The notes: generated by a model from the sequence alone, not told the origin. Positions 8,312 through 18,128 are shown, counted from the stretch's first letter. The stretch: DNA of 64,000 nt from Bauldia sp965232525 (GCF_965232525.1 NZ_OZ246980.1:2480001-2544000); one strand, 5' to 3'. Numbers and translations: made by a program.

Positions 8312-8557
8312 TCAGCCGGCAATCAGGTCGATCCGATAGTCCTCGATCACCGTGTTGGCGAGCAGCCGCTCGCACATGTCGCGAAGCTGGGCCTCCGCAC
8401 GGGCCTTGTCCGTCTCGACGATCTCCAGATCGAAGACCTTGCCCTGGCGAACGCCGTTCACGCCGGCGAAGCCAAGCGAGCCGAGCGCCCCTTCGATCGC
8501 CTTGCCCTGCGGGTCGAGCACGCCGTTCTTCAAGGTGACGGTCACCCGCGCCTTCAT
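8312..8557 (-). CDS. purS: Phosphoribosylformylglycinamidine synthase subunit PurS
   Basis: This 81-residue protein matches PurS (MKARVTVTLKNGVLDPQGKAIEGALGSLGF is the hallmark N-terminus). PurS dimers join PurQ to PurL and help channel ammonia. It lies 10 bp after purC on the same strand. Confidence 0.96.
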   Translation of the reverse strand: MKARVTVTLKNGVLDPQGKAIEGALGSLGFAGVNGVRQGKVFDLEIVETDKARAEAQLRDMCERLLANTVIEDYRIDLIAG

Positions 8558-8567
8558 TGCCCGGAGC

Positions 8568-9332
8568 TCACTGAACGAGAACTGGGCCGGTACCCTTGGG
8601 ACGCTCCTGCTCGACCAGAATCCCGAGACGCCGGGCCACCTCCGAATAGGCCTCCAGAAGCCCGCCCATGTCGCGGCGGAAGCGGTCCTTGTCTAGCTTG
8701 TCCTGGGTACGCGCATCCCACAGTCGGCACGAGTCCGGGGAGATCTCGTCGGCGACCACGATCCGCATCATGTCGTTTTCCCAAAGCCGGCCGCACTCCA
8801 TCTTGAAATCGACAAGCTGGATGCCGGCGCCGAGAAAAAGTCCAGCAAGGAAATCGTTGACCCGGATGGCAAGCGCCATGATGTCATCGATTTCCTGCGG
8901 ATTGGCCCACCCGAAAGCAGTGATGTGCTCTTCGGTCACCATCGGGTCGTCGAGCTCGTCGTTCTTGTAGTAAAACTCAATGATCGAGCGGGGAAGGGCG
9001 GTTCCCTCCTCGATACCAAGCCGTTTCGACAACGATCCGGCGGCGACATTGCGGACAACAACTTCGAGCGGAATGATCTCGACTTCACGAATGAGCTGTT
9101 CGCGCATGTTCAGCCGCTTGATGAAGTGAGTCGGAATGCCCATGCGGTTGAGGTGATTGAAGATATACTCGGAGATGCGGTTGTTCAGCACTCCCTTGCC
9201 GTCAACCACTTCGTGCTTCTTCTTGTTGAACGCGGTGGCGTCGTCCTTGAAGAACTGGACGAGCGTGCCGGGCTCCGGTCCCTCGAACAGGATTTTGGCT
9301 TTGCCTTCGTAGATGCGCCGTCGCCGATTCAT
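8568..9332 (-). CDS. purC: Phosphoribosylaminoimidazole-succinocarboxamide synthase
   Basis: This is SAICAR synthase, 254 residues, which joins aspartate to CAIR using ATP. YEGKAKILFEGPEPG (nucleotide-binding start), VVVRNVAAGSL and LVDFKMECGR are standard PurC signatures. It heads the purC-purS unit and is transcribed divergently from the zeta-subunit gene across about 280 bp. No purine-specific operator was recognised in that gap. Confidence 0.97.
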   Translation of the reverse strand: MNRRRRIYEGKAKILFEGPEPGTLVQFFKDDATAFNKKKHEVVDGKGVLNNRISEYIFNHLNRMGIPTHFIKRLNMREQLIREVEIIPLEVVVRNVAAGSLSKRLGIEEGTALPRSIIEFYYKNDELDDPMVTEEHITAFGWANPQEIDDIMALAIRVNDFLAGLFLGAGIQLVDFKMECGRLWENDMMRIVVADEISPDSCRLWDARTQDKLDKDRFRRDMGGLLEAYSEVARRLGILVEQERPKGTGPVLVQ

Positions 9333-9610
9333 TGGGACATACCGTGGGTTTGCGACCTTCCGCCAAGGTCATGTTGCAGGGGATCGTTCGTCCGGTTGTT
9401 CTGCAAAAACGCTTTCACATCAACAACCTAAGACCGACTCGCAGATCGCCGGCCATCTATCGCGGGTGACCATATTCGATCGGCGGCAGTTGCACAATCG
9501 TCGCCCGGATCGCCGATCGCCGCGTCGATTGGCGACGTTGATTTGGGCCGATACGCGGGATATGCAACCTCTGGGACGGGCGTTATCAGCCGATCGAGGA
9601 GACTCCAGGA

Positions 9611-9934
9611 ATGACCACGTTCGACAAGCGGGAAGACGCTTACGAAGCAAAATTCGCGCGCGATGAGGAACTGCGGTTCAAGGCGGAAGCGCGCCGAAAC
9701 AAGCTTCTCGGGCTGTGGGCGGCTGAGAAACTTGGCAAATCCGGCGAAGATGCCGAAGCCTACGCGAAGGAAGTGGTCGCGGCGAACTTCGAGGAAGCCG
9801 GAGACGAAGATGTCTTCCGCAAGGTGCGCGGCGACTTCGATGCCGCCGGGGTCGATCAGTCCGACCACCAGATCCGGCGGACAATGACCGATCTCCTGGG
9901 TACGGCCATTGCCCAGATCGAGGCCGGCGACTAG
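9611..9934 (+). CDS. ATP synthase zeta subunit / DUF1476 family inhibitor
   Basis: This is a 107-residue helical, highly charged protein starting MTTFDKREDAYEAKFARDEEL, the hallmark of DUF1476. In Paracoccus this family is the zeta subunit, whose N-terminus inserts into F1 and blocks ATP hydrolysis. It is largely restricted to alphaproteobacteria. A GAGGAG ribosome site lies before the ATG. It is not linked to atp genes here, which is normal. Confidence 0.92.
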   Translation: MTTFDKREDAYEAKFARDEELRFKAEARRNKLLGLWAAEKLGKSGEDAEAYAKEVVAANFEEAGDEDVFRKVRGDFDAAGVDQSDHQIRRTMTDLLGTAIAQIEAGD

Positions 9935-9971
9935 GTCGACCCGCACCACAACAACATAAGGGGGCGGCGCG

Positions 9972-10730
9972 ATGATGACGCTTGCCGAGACGCTACGCGC
10001 CGGGAAGACGGTCTATTCGGGCTGGATCGCGACGCCTGAACCACTGATCGCGGAAATCGCCGCCCGCCAGGGGTTCGACTGCGTCAGCATGGATATGCAG
10101 CACGGGCTGCAGGACCCGATTTCGGTGATGCGATCGATCGGCGGCGTTGTCCACGCCGGCAAGCCCGCCGGCGTCCGTATCCCGGTCGGCGATTTTGCCA
10201 TGGCGAGCCGCGCCCTCGACATGGGCGCCGAACTGATCATCGCACCGATGATCAACACGATCGCCGACGCCGAGGCGTTGGTCGCGGCGACCAAATATCC
10301 GCCGATCGGCGAGCGGAGCTGGGGACCGGCGCGGTCGATGATGGTGCACGGCAACGATCCGGCGAACCAGCTCGCAACCGGCAACGACACCTCGGTCACG
10401 CTCGCCATGGTGGAGACCAAGGAAGCCGTCGACATCGTCGACGACATCCTGGCGATCAAGGGTATCGACGGCGTGTTCATGGGACCGTCGGACCTGTCGG
10501 TCGCCCTCTCCGATGGCAAGGAACTCGCTCCCGGGGCTGACTGGCTCGATCAGCCGATCGCCCACATCGCGGAGCGCACACGGGCGGCCGGCAAGATTGC
10601 CGCGGCGTTTGCTTTCAACGCCGATCGGGCCAAGCGGTTTGCGGGTTTCGGCTATCAGTTCATCGCGATGGGACCGGATGCCGTCTATATCGCCAGCGGA
10701 ATCAAGACTCTGCTGGACGGGCTTCGCTGA
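9972..10730 (+). CDS. HpcH/HpaI-family class II aldolase
   Basis: This is a 252-residue TIM-barrel protein of the HpcH/HpaI aldolase/citrate lyase family. MDMQHG (D41, Q43, H44) matches the metal/base region, RIPVGD supplies the substrate arginine, and FMGPSDLSVAL matches the late GPxDLS signature. Relatives cleave 4-hydroxy-2-oxo acids to pyruvate plus an aldehyde. No aromatic-degradation genes are nearby, so the substrate is open. It follows the zeta gene by 37 bp and may be co-transcribed with the NTF2-like gene. Confidence 0.88.
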   Translation: MMTLAETLRAGKTVYSGWIATPEPLIAEIAARQGFDCVSMDMQHGLQDPISVMRSIGGVVHAGKPAGVRIPVGDFAMASRALDMGAELIIAPMINTIADAEALVAATKYPPIGERSWGPARSMMVHGNDPANQLATGNDTSVTLAMVETKEAVDIVDDILAIKGIDGVFMGPSDLSVALSDGKELAPGADWLDQPIAHIAERTRAAGKIAAAFAFNADRAKRFAGFGYQFIAMGPDAVYIASGIKTLLDGLR

Positions 10731-10760
10731 CGCCTGTTCGAAGTCCCAAGGGAGGACATC

Positions 10761-11183
10761 ATGGCCGACGACCCGACCGTTCACGCTGCCGTGGACGCGT
10801 GGATCGCCGCTCTCAACGCGATGCTGAACGGCGACGCTGCGCCGTTCGCCGAGGTGTACTCCCACGCCGATGATGCGTCGTACATGAGCGCGGAAGGCAC
10901 GTTTCGCGTCGGCTGGTCGGCGATCGAGGCGGACTGGAAGGCGCAGGCCGAAAAGGCACTCGGTGGCAATGTCCGCTACAGCGATCTCCACACAGTCGTC
11001 GACGGTGACATGGCGGTCGCTCAGTATCGTCTTGCGACCAGCGTTACAGGACCGGACGGCAAGACGTCCGACGTCGCCATCCGCGAGACCAACGTCTTCC
11101 GAAAGGAAGACGGTAGGTGGAAGATGATCGCCCATCAGGCGGACGATTTCACACTGTGGGAGCAAGTCGTCGATCGGTCGTAG
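10761..11183 (+). CDS. NTF2-like / SnoaL-like protein
   Basis: This 140-residue protein has the cone-shaped NTF2-like pattern: an N-terminal helix pair (VDAWIAALNAMLNGD), a GxxxIxADWKA segment and a C-terminal strand set ending in FRKEDGRWKMIAHQAD. Such proteins bind or isomerise small molecules. A GGGAGG ribosome site precedes the ATG, 30 bp after the aldolase gene, so an operon is likely. The function is not predictable. Confidence 0.75.
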   Translation: MADDPTVHAAVDAWIAALNAMLNGDAAPFAEVYSHADDASYMSAEGTFRVGWSAIEADWKAQAEKALGGNVRYSDLHTVVDGDMAVAQYRLATSVTGPDGKTSDVAIRETNVFRKEDGRWKMIAHQADDFTLWEQVVDRS

Positions 11184-11254
11184 CCGGACGGCGTCAACTT
11201 ACGACGTGAAACGCGATCGGGTGCTCTAGCGGTCGGTTGTTTCGAGGCTGAGCG

Positions 11255-11788
11255 TCAGCCGGCGGCGCGGGTGGGCGTGTCGTCGCTCTTGGTCAGCGCC
11301 TCGGCGATTCCATCCGCCCACACGTCGATTTCGTCCCAATCGCGGAAGTCGCCATACTGACCGCCGAGGCCGGCGAAGATGGTGCGAACCACAAACGGCA
11401 ATTTGTCCTCGAAGATGGCGCCGGCGAAGAAGACCGAGTCGCGCGGATGGATCACGGCGCTCAACTCCTCCGCTTCCTTGGCACTCGGCCACTCGATCTT
11501 GCCCATCACGCCGCGCTGGGCCGACAGCCGCCCGACCGTGTAGAGCCAGACCGGCAAGGTCGCGAGTTTGCCGCGGTTCTTGCGGGCGAACTCGACGGCG
11601 TTCTCCATCCACGATCCGGAATAGACCGCGCTACCGATCACGGCCGCGTCGTAGGCGGTGACGTCGACCTCGCGGTCGAGGCGACGAATCTCGATCTCCA
11701 AGCCCTTGTCGACAAGGCGCGCCGCGATTCGCTCGGCGATCTCCTGAGTGGACCCGTACTTGCTGGCGTAGCCGATCAGAATTTTCAT
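11255..11788 (-). CDS. Flavodoxin-domain protein (HemG-like)
   Basis: This is a 177-residue flavodoxin fold. The FMN phosphate loop is YASKYGSTQEIAE at residues 7-19, and VIGSAVYSGSW supplies the second FMN loop. It resembles the flavodoxin_5 group that includes menaquinone-dependent protoporphyrinogen oxidase HemG, but oxidase activity is not established. The start is ATG 11788, where the homology begins, rather than the longer frame to 11845. It lies 93 bp downstream of purB on the same strand. Confidence 0.8.
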   Translation of the reverse strand: MKILIGYASKYGSTQEIAERIAARLVDKGLEIEIRRLDREVDVTAYDAAVIGSAVYSGSWMENAVEFARKNRGKLATLPVWLYTVGRLSAQRGVMGKIEWPSAKEAEELSAVIHPRDSVFFAGAIFEDKLPFVVRTIFAGLGGQYGDFRDWDEIDVWADGIAEALTKSDDTPTRAAG

Positions 11789-11881
11789 GATGCCGCAGCA
11801 TAGACCAACAATGTGGCAATGTCGTTGATCAGGCTCAATCGGCAATGGCGCTTCACGCCGCCTCTTCGGTTCGAGTGCCGC

Positions 11882-13192
11882 TCAGCCGTCGATGCCGAAC
11901 ACCCGGTGGAAGATGTCGTCGACGTGTTTCAGATGGTAGCCGAGGTCGAACAAGGCGACGAGATCGGCCTCGGACAGCGCGGCGGCGACCTCGGGATCGC
12001 TCGTCAAACTGGCGAGGAAGTCGCCATCCTCTTCCCAGACCTTCATGGCGTTGCGCTGGACCAACGCGTAGGCGTCCTCGCGGCTGACGCCCGCCTGGGT
12101 GAGCGCGAGGAGGACGCGCTGGGAATGGACGAGGCCGCCGAGGCGATCAAGGTTGGCCTGCATCGCTTCCGGATAGACCACCAGCTTCTCGATCATCCCG
12201 GCGAGGCGGACGAGGGCGAAATCGAGGCCGATGGTGGCGTCGGGGCCGATCACCCGCTCGACCGAGGAGTGGGAGATGTCGCGCTCATGCCAGAGCGCCA
12301 CGTTCTCCAGCGCCGGCGTCACGGCGGCGCGCACCAGCCGGGCGAGGCCTGTGAGGTTTTCCGACAGCACCGGGTTGCGCTTGTGGGGCATCGCCGACGA
12401 GCCCTTCTGGCCGGCAGAGAAGAATTCCTCGACCTCGCGCACCTCGGTGCGCTGCAGGTGGCGGACCTCGGTGGCGACCCGCTCGACCGACGACGCGATC
12501 ACCCCGAGGGTGGCGAAGTACATGGCGTGGCGGTCGCGGGGGATGACCTGGGTCGAGATAGGCTCCGGATGCAGGCCCAGGGCGCGGGCGACATGCCTCT
12601 CGACCCGCGGATCGACATTAGCAAAGGTGCCGACCGCACCGGAAAGCGCTGCTGTGGCGACTTCCTCGCGGGCGGCATGGAGCCGGCGGCGGGCACGGAC
12701 GAACTCCGCGTATGCCTGGGCGAGTTTCAGGCCGAAAGTGGTGGGTTCGGCGTGGATGGCGTGGCTGCGGCCGATGCACACGGTCATCTTGTACTCGTGC
12801 GCCCGTGCCTTCAGGGCGGCCAGCAGGCGGTCGACATCGGCGGTGAGGAGATCGGCGGCGCGGACCAATTGCACGCTGAAGCAGGTGTCGAGGATGTCGG
12901 ACGAGGTCAGCCCCTGATGAACGAAGCGAGCGTCAGGGCCGACCAGTTCGGCAAGGTGGGTGAGGAAGGCGATGACGTCGTGCTTGGTCTCGCGCTCGAT
13001 CGCGTCGATGCGGTCGATGTCGAACACCGCCGCTTCGCCACGCTCGCGCACGGTCTGCGCGGCCTCCGCCGGAACCGTGCCGATTTCGGCCATGGCGTCG
13101 AGGGCGGCGGCCTCGATCTCGAACCAGATGCGGAACTTCTGCTCCGGCGACCAAATCGCCGCCATCTCGGGGCGGGTGTAGCGGGGGATCAT
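11882..13192 (-). CDS. purB: Adenylosuccinate lyase
   Basis: At 436 residues it fits bacterial PurB. It splits SAICAR to AICAR and adenylosuccinate to AMP, releasing fumarate. The fumarase/aspartase signature GSSAMPHKRNP is intact, as are TSSDILDT and the N-terminal MIPRYTRPEMAAIWS. It stands alone on the minus strand, away from the purC-purL group. Confidence 0.97.
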   Translation of the reverse strand: MIPRYTRPEMAAIWSPEQKFRIWFEIEAAALDAMAEIGTVPAEAAQTVRERGEAAVFDIDRIDAIERETKHDVIAFLTHLAELVGPDARFVHQGLTSSDILDTCFSVQLVRAADLLTADVDRLLAALKARAHEYKMTVCIGRSHAIHAEPTTFGLKLAQAYAEFVRARRRLHAAREEVATAALSGAVGTFANVDPRVERHVARALGLHPEPISTQVIPRDRHAMYFATLGVIASSVERVATEVRHLQRTEVREVEEFFSAGQKGSSAMPHKRNPVLSENLTGLARLVRAAVTPALENVALWHERDISHSSVERVIGPDATIGLDFALVRLAGMIEKLVVYPEAMQANLDRLGGLVHSQRVLLALTQAGVSREDAYALVQRNAMKVWEEDGDFLASLTSDPEVAAALSEADLVALFDLGYHLKHVDDIFHRVFGIDG

Positions 13193-13284
13193 GTGACCGT
13201 ATGTTTCCTATTGCCGCCGGAAAGTCTCTCAGAGGGCGTCGAATTGCAACATCGGCGGGAAACTCGAAACTTGGTTGTGTCGTG

Positions 13285-13313
13285 TTGAGTATGCTTCTCT
13301 AAAGTTGTATTTT
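13285..13313 (+). promoter_or_regulatory. Sigma70-like promoter of the amidase gene
   Basis: TTGAGT (13285-13290) and TATTTT (13308-13313) are separated by 17 bp, in an AT-rich patch unlike the surrounding DNA, about 30 bp before the amidase ATG. A GGGGGA ribosome site follows. Confidence 0.45.
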
Positions 13314-13344
13314 CCCTGAGTGATAAACTTATGGGGGAAATAGT

Positions 13345-13953
13345 ATGGCCTACTCTTTGAGAGATCACTTCCTGCACGACGATGATGATCCTGTTCAGTT
13401 CATCGAAACGCCCAATCAGAGCAGCGGAATCACGCCCACATATCTGATCATGCATTACACTGCCGGTACCAGCCTAAGCGGTGCCACCAGTTGGTTCGCC
13501 AACCCCGAAGCGCGGGCGTCGGCACACCTGACGATCGACAAGGACGGCAAGGTCGTTCAGATGGTTCGTTTCAACCGAAAGGCCTGGCATGCAGGTCGCA
13601 GCGCATGGGCCGGATTGTCGAGCCTCAACGCGCATTCGATCGGGATCGAACTGGTCAACGCCGGAAAGCTCCGACGGCGAGGGGACGGCAAGTGGGTCAA
13701 CTGGGCGAACAACGCTATCCCGAACAATCGCGTGGCCGAGGCGACCCACAAGGACGAAACCTCATCAGCCGGCTGGGAACTCTTCCCGGACAAGCAGGTC
13801 GAAACGGCCATTGAAATAGCGATTGCCCTCCGCGACCGCTACAACTTCGTGGATGTCCTTGGCCACGATGACGTTTCGCCGGGGCGTAAGGTCGATCCGG
13901 GTCCGCTCTTCCCGATGATCAGCTTCAAGTCGCGGGTGCTGGGGCGGGAATAG
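13345..13953 (+). CDS. N-acetylmuramoyl-L-alanine amidase (Amidase_2 / AmpD-like)
   Basis: This 202-residue protein is a single amidase_2 domain. The zinc site is indicated by IMHYTAG (first His), a WHAG segment and GHDDVSPGRKVDPG (final His and Asp); SIGIELVN carries the conserved glutamate. It should cut the bond between MurNAc and L-Ala. There is no signal peptide or membrane segment, so it is either a cytosolic muropeptide-recycling enzyme of the AmpD kind or a lysis-type enzyme. It has its own promoter and stops 3 bp short of the convergent rpe gene. Confidence 0.85.
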   Translation: MAYSLRDHFLHDDDDPVQFIETPNQSSGITPTYLIMHYTAGTSLSGATSWFANPEARASAHLTIDKDGKVVQMVRFNRKAWHAGRSAWAGLSSLNAHSIGIELVNAGKLRRRGDGKWVNWANNAIPNNRVAEATHKDETSSAGWELFPDKQVETAIEIAIALRDRYNFVDVLGHDDVSPGRKVDPGPLFPMISFKSRVLGRE

Positions 13954-13956
13954 GGA

Positions 13957-14610
13957 TCATCGTTCTGCCGCCTCGCGCAGTTCGGTGATGGATCGGGCGT
14001 AATCGCCGGAGAAGATGGCCGAGCCGGCCACCAGGACATCTGCGCCGGCCGCGATGAGGTCGCCGGCGTTGGTCGCCGAGACGCCGCCGTCGACTTCGAT
14101 ATGGATCGGACGGTCGGCGATCAGGGTCTTCACGGCCGCGACCTTATCGACGGCGTGTGGAACGAAAGCCTGCCCGCCGAAGCCGGGGTTGACGCTCATC
14201 ACCAGTACCAGATCGATCAGGTCGAGGACATGGGCGATGGCGTCGAGCGGCGTCGCCGGGTTGAGGGCGACGCCCGCGCTGCGGTCGAGATCGCGGATGG
14301 TCTGGAGCGCGCGGTGGAGATGCGGGCCGGCCTCGGGGTGGATGGTGAGCCGGTCGGCGCCGGCCTCGGCGAAGGCGGCGAGGTAGGGGTCAACCGGGGC
14401 GATCATCAGATGGACGTCGAACGGCTTGGCCGTAAACGGGCGCATCGCGGCAACGACGTTGGGGCCGAAGGTCAGGTTCGGCACGAAGTGGCCATCCATG
14501 ACGTCGACATGGATCCAGTCGGCGCCGGCGGCGTCGATCGCACGCACTTCCTCGCCGAGCCGGGCGGCGTCGGCGGCGAGAATCGATGGGGCGATCAAGG
14601 GGGTAGCCAT
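13957..14610 (-). CDS. rpe: Ribulose-phosphate 3-epimerase
   Basis: This 217-residue TIM barrel interconverts ribulose-5-P and xylulose-5-P. Key segments are APSILAAD (N-terminus), WIHVDVMDGHFVPN (metal His/Asp), MSVNPGFGGQAF (phosphate and metal) and IEVDGGVS. All are intact. Confidence 0.97.
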   Translation of the reverse strand: MATPLIAPSILAADAARLGEEVRAIDAAGADWIHVDVMDGHFVPNLTFGPNVVAAMRPFTAKPFDVHLMIAPVDPYLAAFAEAGADRLTIHPEAGPHLHRALQTIRDLDRSAGVALNPATPLDAIAHVLDLIDLVLVMSVNPGFGGQAFVPHAVDKVAAVKTLIADRPIHIEVDGGVSATNAGDLIAAGADVLVAGSAIFSGDYARSITELREAAER

Positions 14611-14664
14611 GGCTTCCCTCGGGTATCACGCGCACCCGGTACAGTGCAATCGACGCGGGCGATC

Positions 14665-15681
14665 TCAGCCGCCGAAGCGCTGGTTCCAGGTCGGCAGCAG
14701 GTCGCCGTCGGCCGCTGTCGCGGCATGGACGCCTCGGGCGATGGCGCGGGCGGTGCAGGATGCGGCGGCGGCGCCGAGGGCGATCATGTCGTAGGCGCGG
14801 TCGTTGAGTGGCACCGCGCCGGTTGCCAGCGCAAAGACGAGGTCGCCGTCGAACGGTGTATGCGACGGCCAGATGGCGTGGGCGAAGCCGTCATGGGCCA
14901 CGACCGCGAGGCGCTTGGCCTCCGCCTTGGTCAACGCCGCGTCGGTGGCGACGGCGCCGATGGTCGTGTTCTGGCCCGCGGTCGGCTGCAGCTTATGACG
15001 CAGGGCGGCCGAATCGGTGGGGAGAGGCGAGGGGAGGCCGAGGCCGCCGAACTCGCCATCAATCTCGAAGGGGGCGGCCCAGAACTGGGCGGTGTCGGCG
15101 ATTGTCGTCTGGCCAACCGCATTGACGGCGACCAGCGCAGCGACCGTGATGCCGTTGTCGAGGCGGATCGAGGCGGAGCCGAGGCCGCCCTTGAGGTTGG
15201 CCGTTGTCGCGCCGGCACCGGCGCCGACACTGCCGATGTCGAAGTCAATCGCCGCCGCGGCGAGTGCCTCCCGGCCGAGGCGGCGATAGGGCGGCTCGGT
15301 CCCCCAGTCCTTGTCGCCGCCATTCAGCAGGTCGAACAGAATCGCGCCCGGCACCAGCGGCACCCGGGCCGGGCCAACCGCGAAGCCGCGGCCCTCGGCC
15401 GCCAGCTCCGCCGCGACAGCACCCCCAGCGTCGAGCCCGAACGCCGAGCCGCCCGACAGGACGACCGCGTCAATCCGATCGGCGGTGTTCTCGGGCGCAA
15501 GAAGGTCGGTTTCGCGGGTGCCCGGTGCGCCGCCCATGACATGGACGGATGCCACGGCCGGCTCGTCGCACAAGACGACGGTCACGCCAGACTTGACGAC
15601 CGGATCGTCAGCGTTGCCGACCCGAAGGCCAGCGATGTCGGTGAGCAGGTTGGCGCGACGTGTCGACGACGTGGTCATCAT
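14665..15681 (-). CDS. P1 family (S58, NylC/DmpA-like) N-terminal-nucleophile hydrolase
   Basis: This 338-residue protein belongs to peptidase family S58/P1. Typical segments are LLTDIAGLRVGN at the start, VVLSGGSAFGLDAGGAV, and GAGAGATTANLKGGLGSAS. By analogy with NylC-type members, autocleavage near the GATT segment would expose a threonine nucleophile; that is inferred. Family activities include aminopeptidase and amide-oligomer hydrolysis. It lies 54 bp downstream of nothing on its strand and 54 bp upstream of rpe, so the two may be co-transcribed. Confidence 0.85.
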   Translation of the reverse strand: MMTTSSTRRANLLTDIAGLRVGNADDPVVKSGVTVVLCDEPAVASVHVMGGAPGTRETDLLAPENTADRIDAVVLSGGSAFGLDAGGAVAAELAAEGRGFAVGPARVPLVPGAILFDLLNGGDKDWGTEPPYRRLGREALAAAAIDFDIGSVGAGAGATTANLKGGLGSASIRLDNGITVAALVAVNAVGQTTIADTAQFWAAPFEIDGEFGGLGLPSPLPTDSAALRHKLQPTAGQNTTIGAVATDAALTKAEAKRLAVVAHDGFAHAIWPSHTPFDGDLVFALATGAVPLNDRAYDMIALGAAAASCTARAIARGVHAATAADGDLLPTWNQRFGG

Positions 15682-15746
15682 CGCACGTTTCTACCATGCG
15701 GGCCGCGGAGATGACGAGCGTTGGCACGGGGAAGCGGCGCTACGTA

Positions 15747-15778
15747 AGAAAAGAGCCCGGCATAGTGCCGGGCTCTTC
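15747..15778 (-). terminator. Terminator downstream of livK
   Basis: AGAGCCCGGCA (15752-15762) and TGCCGGGCTCT (15766-15776) form a perfect 11-bp stem with a 3-nt loop. On the minus strand it is followed by a T-rich run (15747-15751), so it ends the liv transcript. It lies about 40 bp past the livK stop. Confidence 0.85.
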
Positions 15779-15816
15779 GGGTTTCGGTCGAACGGATCGC
15801 CCGTTCGGGGTCCGGA

Positions 15817-16917
15817 TTACCGGTAGTCGTAGCTACCGTTGGCCCATTCGTAGAAGACGTAGCCGGGGATGTTCACGTCACCCTTGCCGTTGAAGCTGAA
15901 CTCTCCCAGTACCGTATCGAATGTGCCGGTCTCGAGTTCGGCAACAACCGGATCATACTTGACCGAACCGGCGCGCTCCGCCGCCTGCGCCCAAGCCTGG
16001 ATCGCGGCGTAGGTGTAGAGCGAATAGCCTTCCGTCGTCCGGCCCGCGGCCTCAAGACGCTCGACCACCGGTGCGGCGATCGGGTTCTTGCGCGGATCGG
16101 GCGAGAAGGTCATCAGCGTGCCGGCACCGGCATCACCGGTGATCGACCAGTACTCGTCGGTGACCAGCGCGTCGCCGGAGACCAGCATGGTGTCCATGCC
16201 CTGGTCGACCATCTGGCGCTTAATCAGACCGGCCTCGGTGTGATAGCCGCCGACATAGAGCACATCAACATTGGCGGCCTTCAGCTTCGACACGAGCGAA
16301 TTGTAGTCCTTCTCACCAGCCGTGTAGGCCTCGTAGAGGATTTCGGTCGCGCCGGCCTCGTTCATGAACTTCTGAGTCTGATCGGCCAGGCCTTTGCCGT
16401 AAGCGGTCTTGTCGTGAATGATGGCGATGTTCTTGTCGCCAAAGTTCGAGGCAAGGAACTCGCCGGCGACCTGACCCTGCTGATCGTCGCGGCCGCAGAC
16501 CCGCATGATGCCCTTGCCGGGCCGTTCGTCGGTGAACTTCGGATTGGTCGACGCCGGCGAAATCTGGATGATGGATTCGTCGTAGTAGACGTCCGATGCC
16601 GGGATCGAAGAACCGGAGCAGAAGTGGCCGGCCATCAAGGAAACGCCCCTGCCCGCCATCTGGTTGGCGACTGCGACAGCCTGCTTCGGATCGCAAGCGT
16701 CATCACCGACCTCAAGCACCAACATCTCGCCGAGCACACCACCGGCGGCGTTGATATCTTCGACCGCCTGCTCAGCGCCAGCCTTCATCTGGGCACCGAA
16801 CGTTGCATACTGGCCAGTCATCGGTCCGGCGGTGGCGATGGTGATATCCGCGAAAGCGCTGCTCGCCAGCGCCGTGCTCGCGGCTAAAGCGAGTCCGAGT
16901 TTGATCATTGTTTTCAT
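15817..16917 (-). CDS. livK: Branched-chain amino acid ABC transporter, periplasmic binding protein
   Basis: This 366-residue protein has a Sec signal peptide (cleavage at ASSAFA-DITIA) and the type I periplasmic binding fold of LivJ/LivK/BraC (IATAGPMTGQYATFGAQ; MAGHFCSGSSIPA). It captures Leu/Ile/Val or related amino acids for LivHMGF. I prefer ATG 16917 (MKTMIKL) because the GGGGAG ribosome site is about 8 nt upstream; ATG 16923 is only 2 nt away. A strong terminator follows. It is last in the liv unit. Confidence 0.93.
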   Translation of the reverse strand: MKTMIKLGLALAASTALASSAFADITIATAGPMTGQYATFGAQMKAGAEQAVEDINAAGGVLGEMLVLEVGDDACDPKQAVAVANQMAGRGVSLMAGHFCSGSSIPASDVYYDESIIQISPASTNPKFTDERPGKGIMRVCGRDDQQGQVAGEFLASNFGDKNIAIIHDKTAYGKGLADQTQKFMNEAGATEILYEAYTAGEKDYNSLVSKLKAANVDVLYVGGYHTEAGLIKRQMVDQGMDTMLVSGDALVTDEYWSITGDAGAGTLMTFSPDPRKNPIAAPVVERLEAAGRTTEGYSLYTYAAIQAWAQAAERAGSVKYDPVVAELETGTFDTVLGEFSFNGKGDVNIPGYVFYEWANGSYDYR

Positions 16918-17031
16918 ACACATAACTCCCCTGGAGTGGATGGTGGTAACTCACCTTTTTTGCGCCGAGACAGCTCCAGCCGCCCCTGCTGATGTCACGT
17001 TATCCCTTCGTCGCCTAAGGCGCAACGCGCG

Positions 17032-17403
17032 CTAGTCCTGCCAATTCGTGTCCGGAGTCGCGGAGGGCCGCTGGCGCCAATTGAACGGTCCAACGCGGGT
17101 GTAAAGCCAGCCATACTGGCTCGTCATCTGCCGCGCGCGGGTCACGCGATAGCCGAAAAACCCCAGCGCGAAGAGAACGATGAAGTCAACGACGAAATAG
17201 TGCAGCGACACCAACGTCCCTTCGAACAATGCGTAATGGATGAAGCGTGTCGCGGCGGTTAGCAGGAGGACATAGCCGACGAGTTTGAAGATCGGGCGCC
17301 ATGTGATCGCGACGGCGCGGCCGGTCAGATACGATGCACCACCGCCGAGCACGACGGTGACCGCAATGAAAACGCCTGCCGAGTTCTCCCAAAGCACGCC
17401 CAT
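17032..17403 (-). CDS. Small membrane protein in the liv operon (DUF6867-like)
   Basis: This 123-residue protein has about three hydrophobic segments (GVFIAVTVVLGGGASYL, PIFKLVGYVLLLTAATRF, FVVDFIVLFALGFFGY) and a basic cytoplasmic tail. I associate this sequence type with a family of unknown function that accompanies liv genes in alphaproteobacteria; the family name is from memory. It follows livF by 2 bp, so translation is probably coupled. A role in assembly or regulation of the LivHM complex is a guess from position. Confidence 0.72.
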   Translation of the reverse strand: MGVLWENSAGVFIAVTVVLGGGASYLTGRAVAITWRPIFKLVGYVLLLTAATRFIHYALFEGTLVSLHYFVVDFIVLFALGFFGYRVTRARQMTSQYGWLYTRVGPFNWRQRPSATPDTNWQD

Positions 17404-17405
17404 CG

Positions 17406-18124
<719 letters not shown>

Positions 18125-18128
<4 letters not shown>

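Noticed and set aside
11813..13288. Plus-strand frame of 491 codons opposite purB
   Set aside because: It is the antisense shadow of purB; the purB protein has all family signatures.
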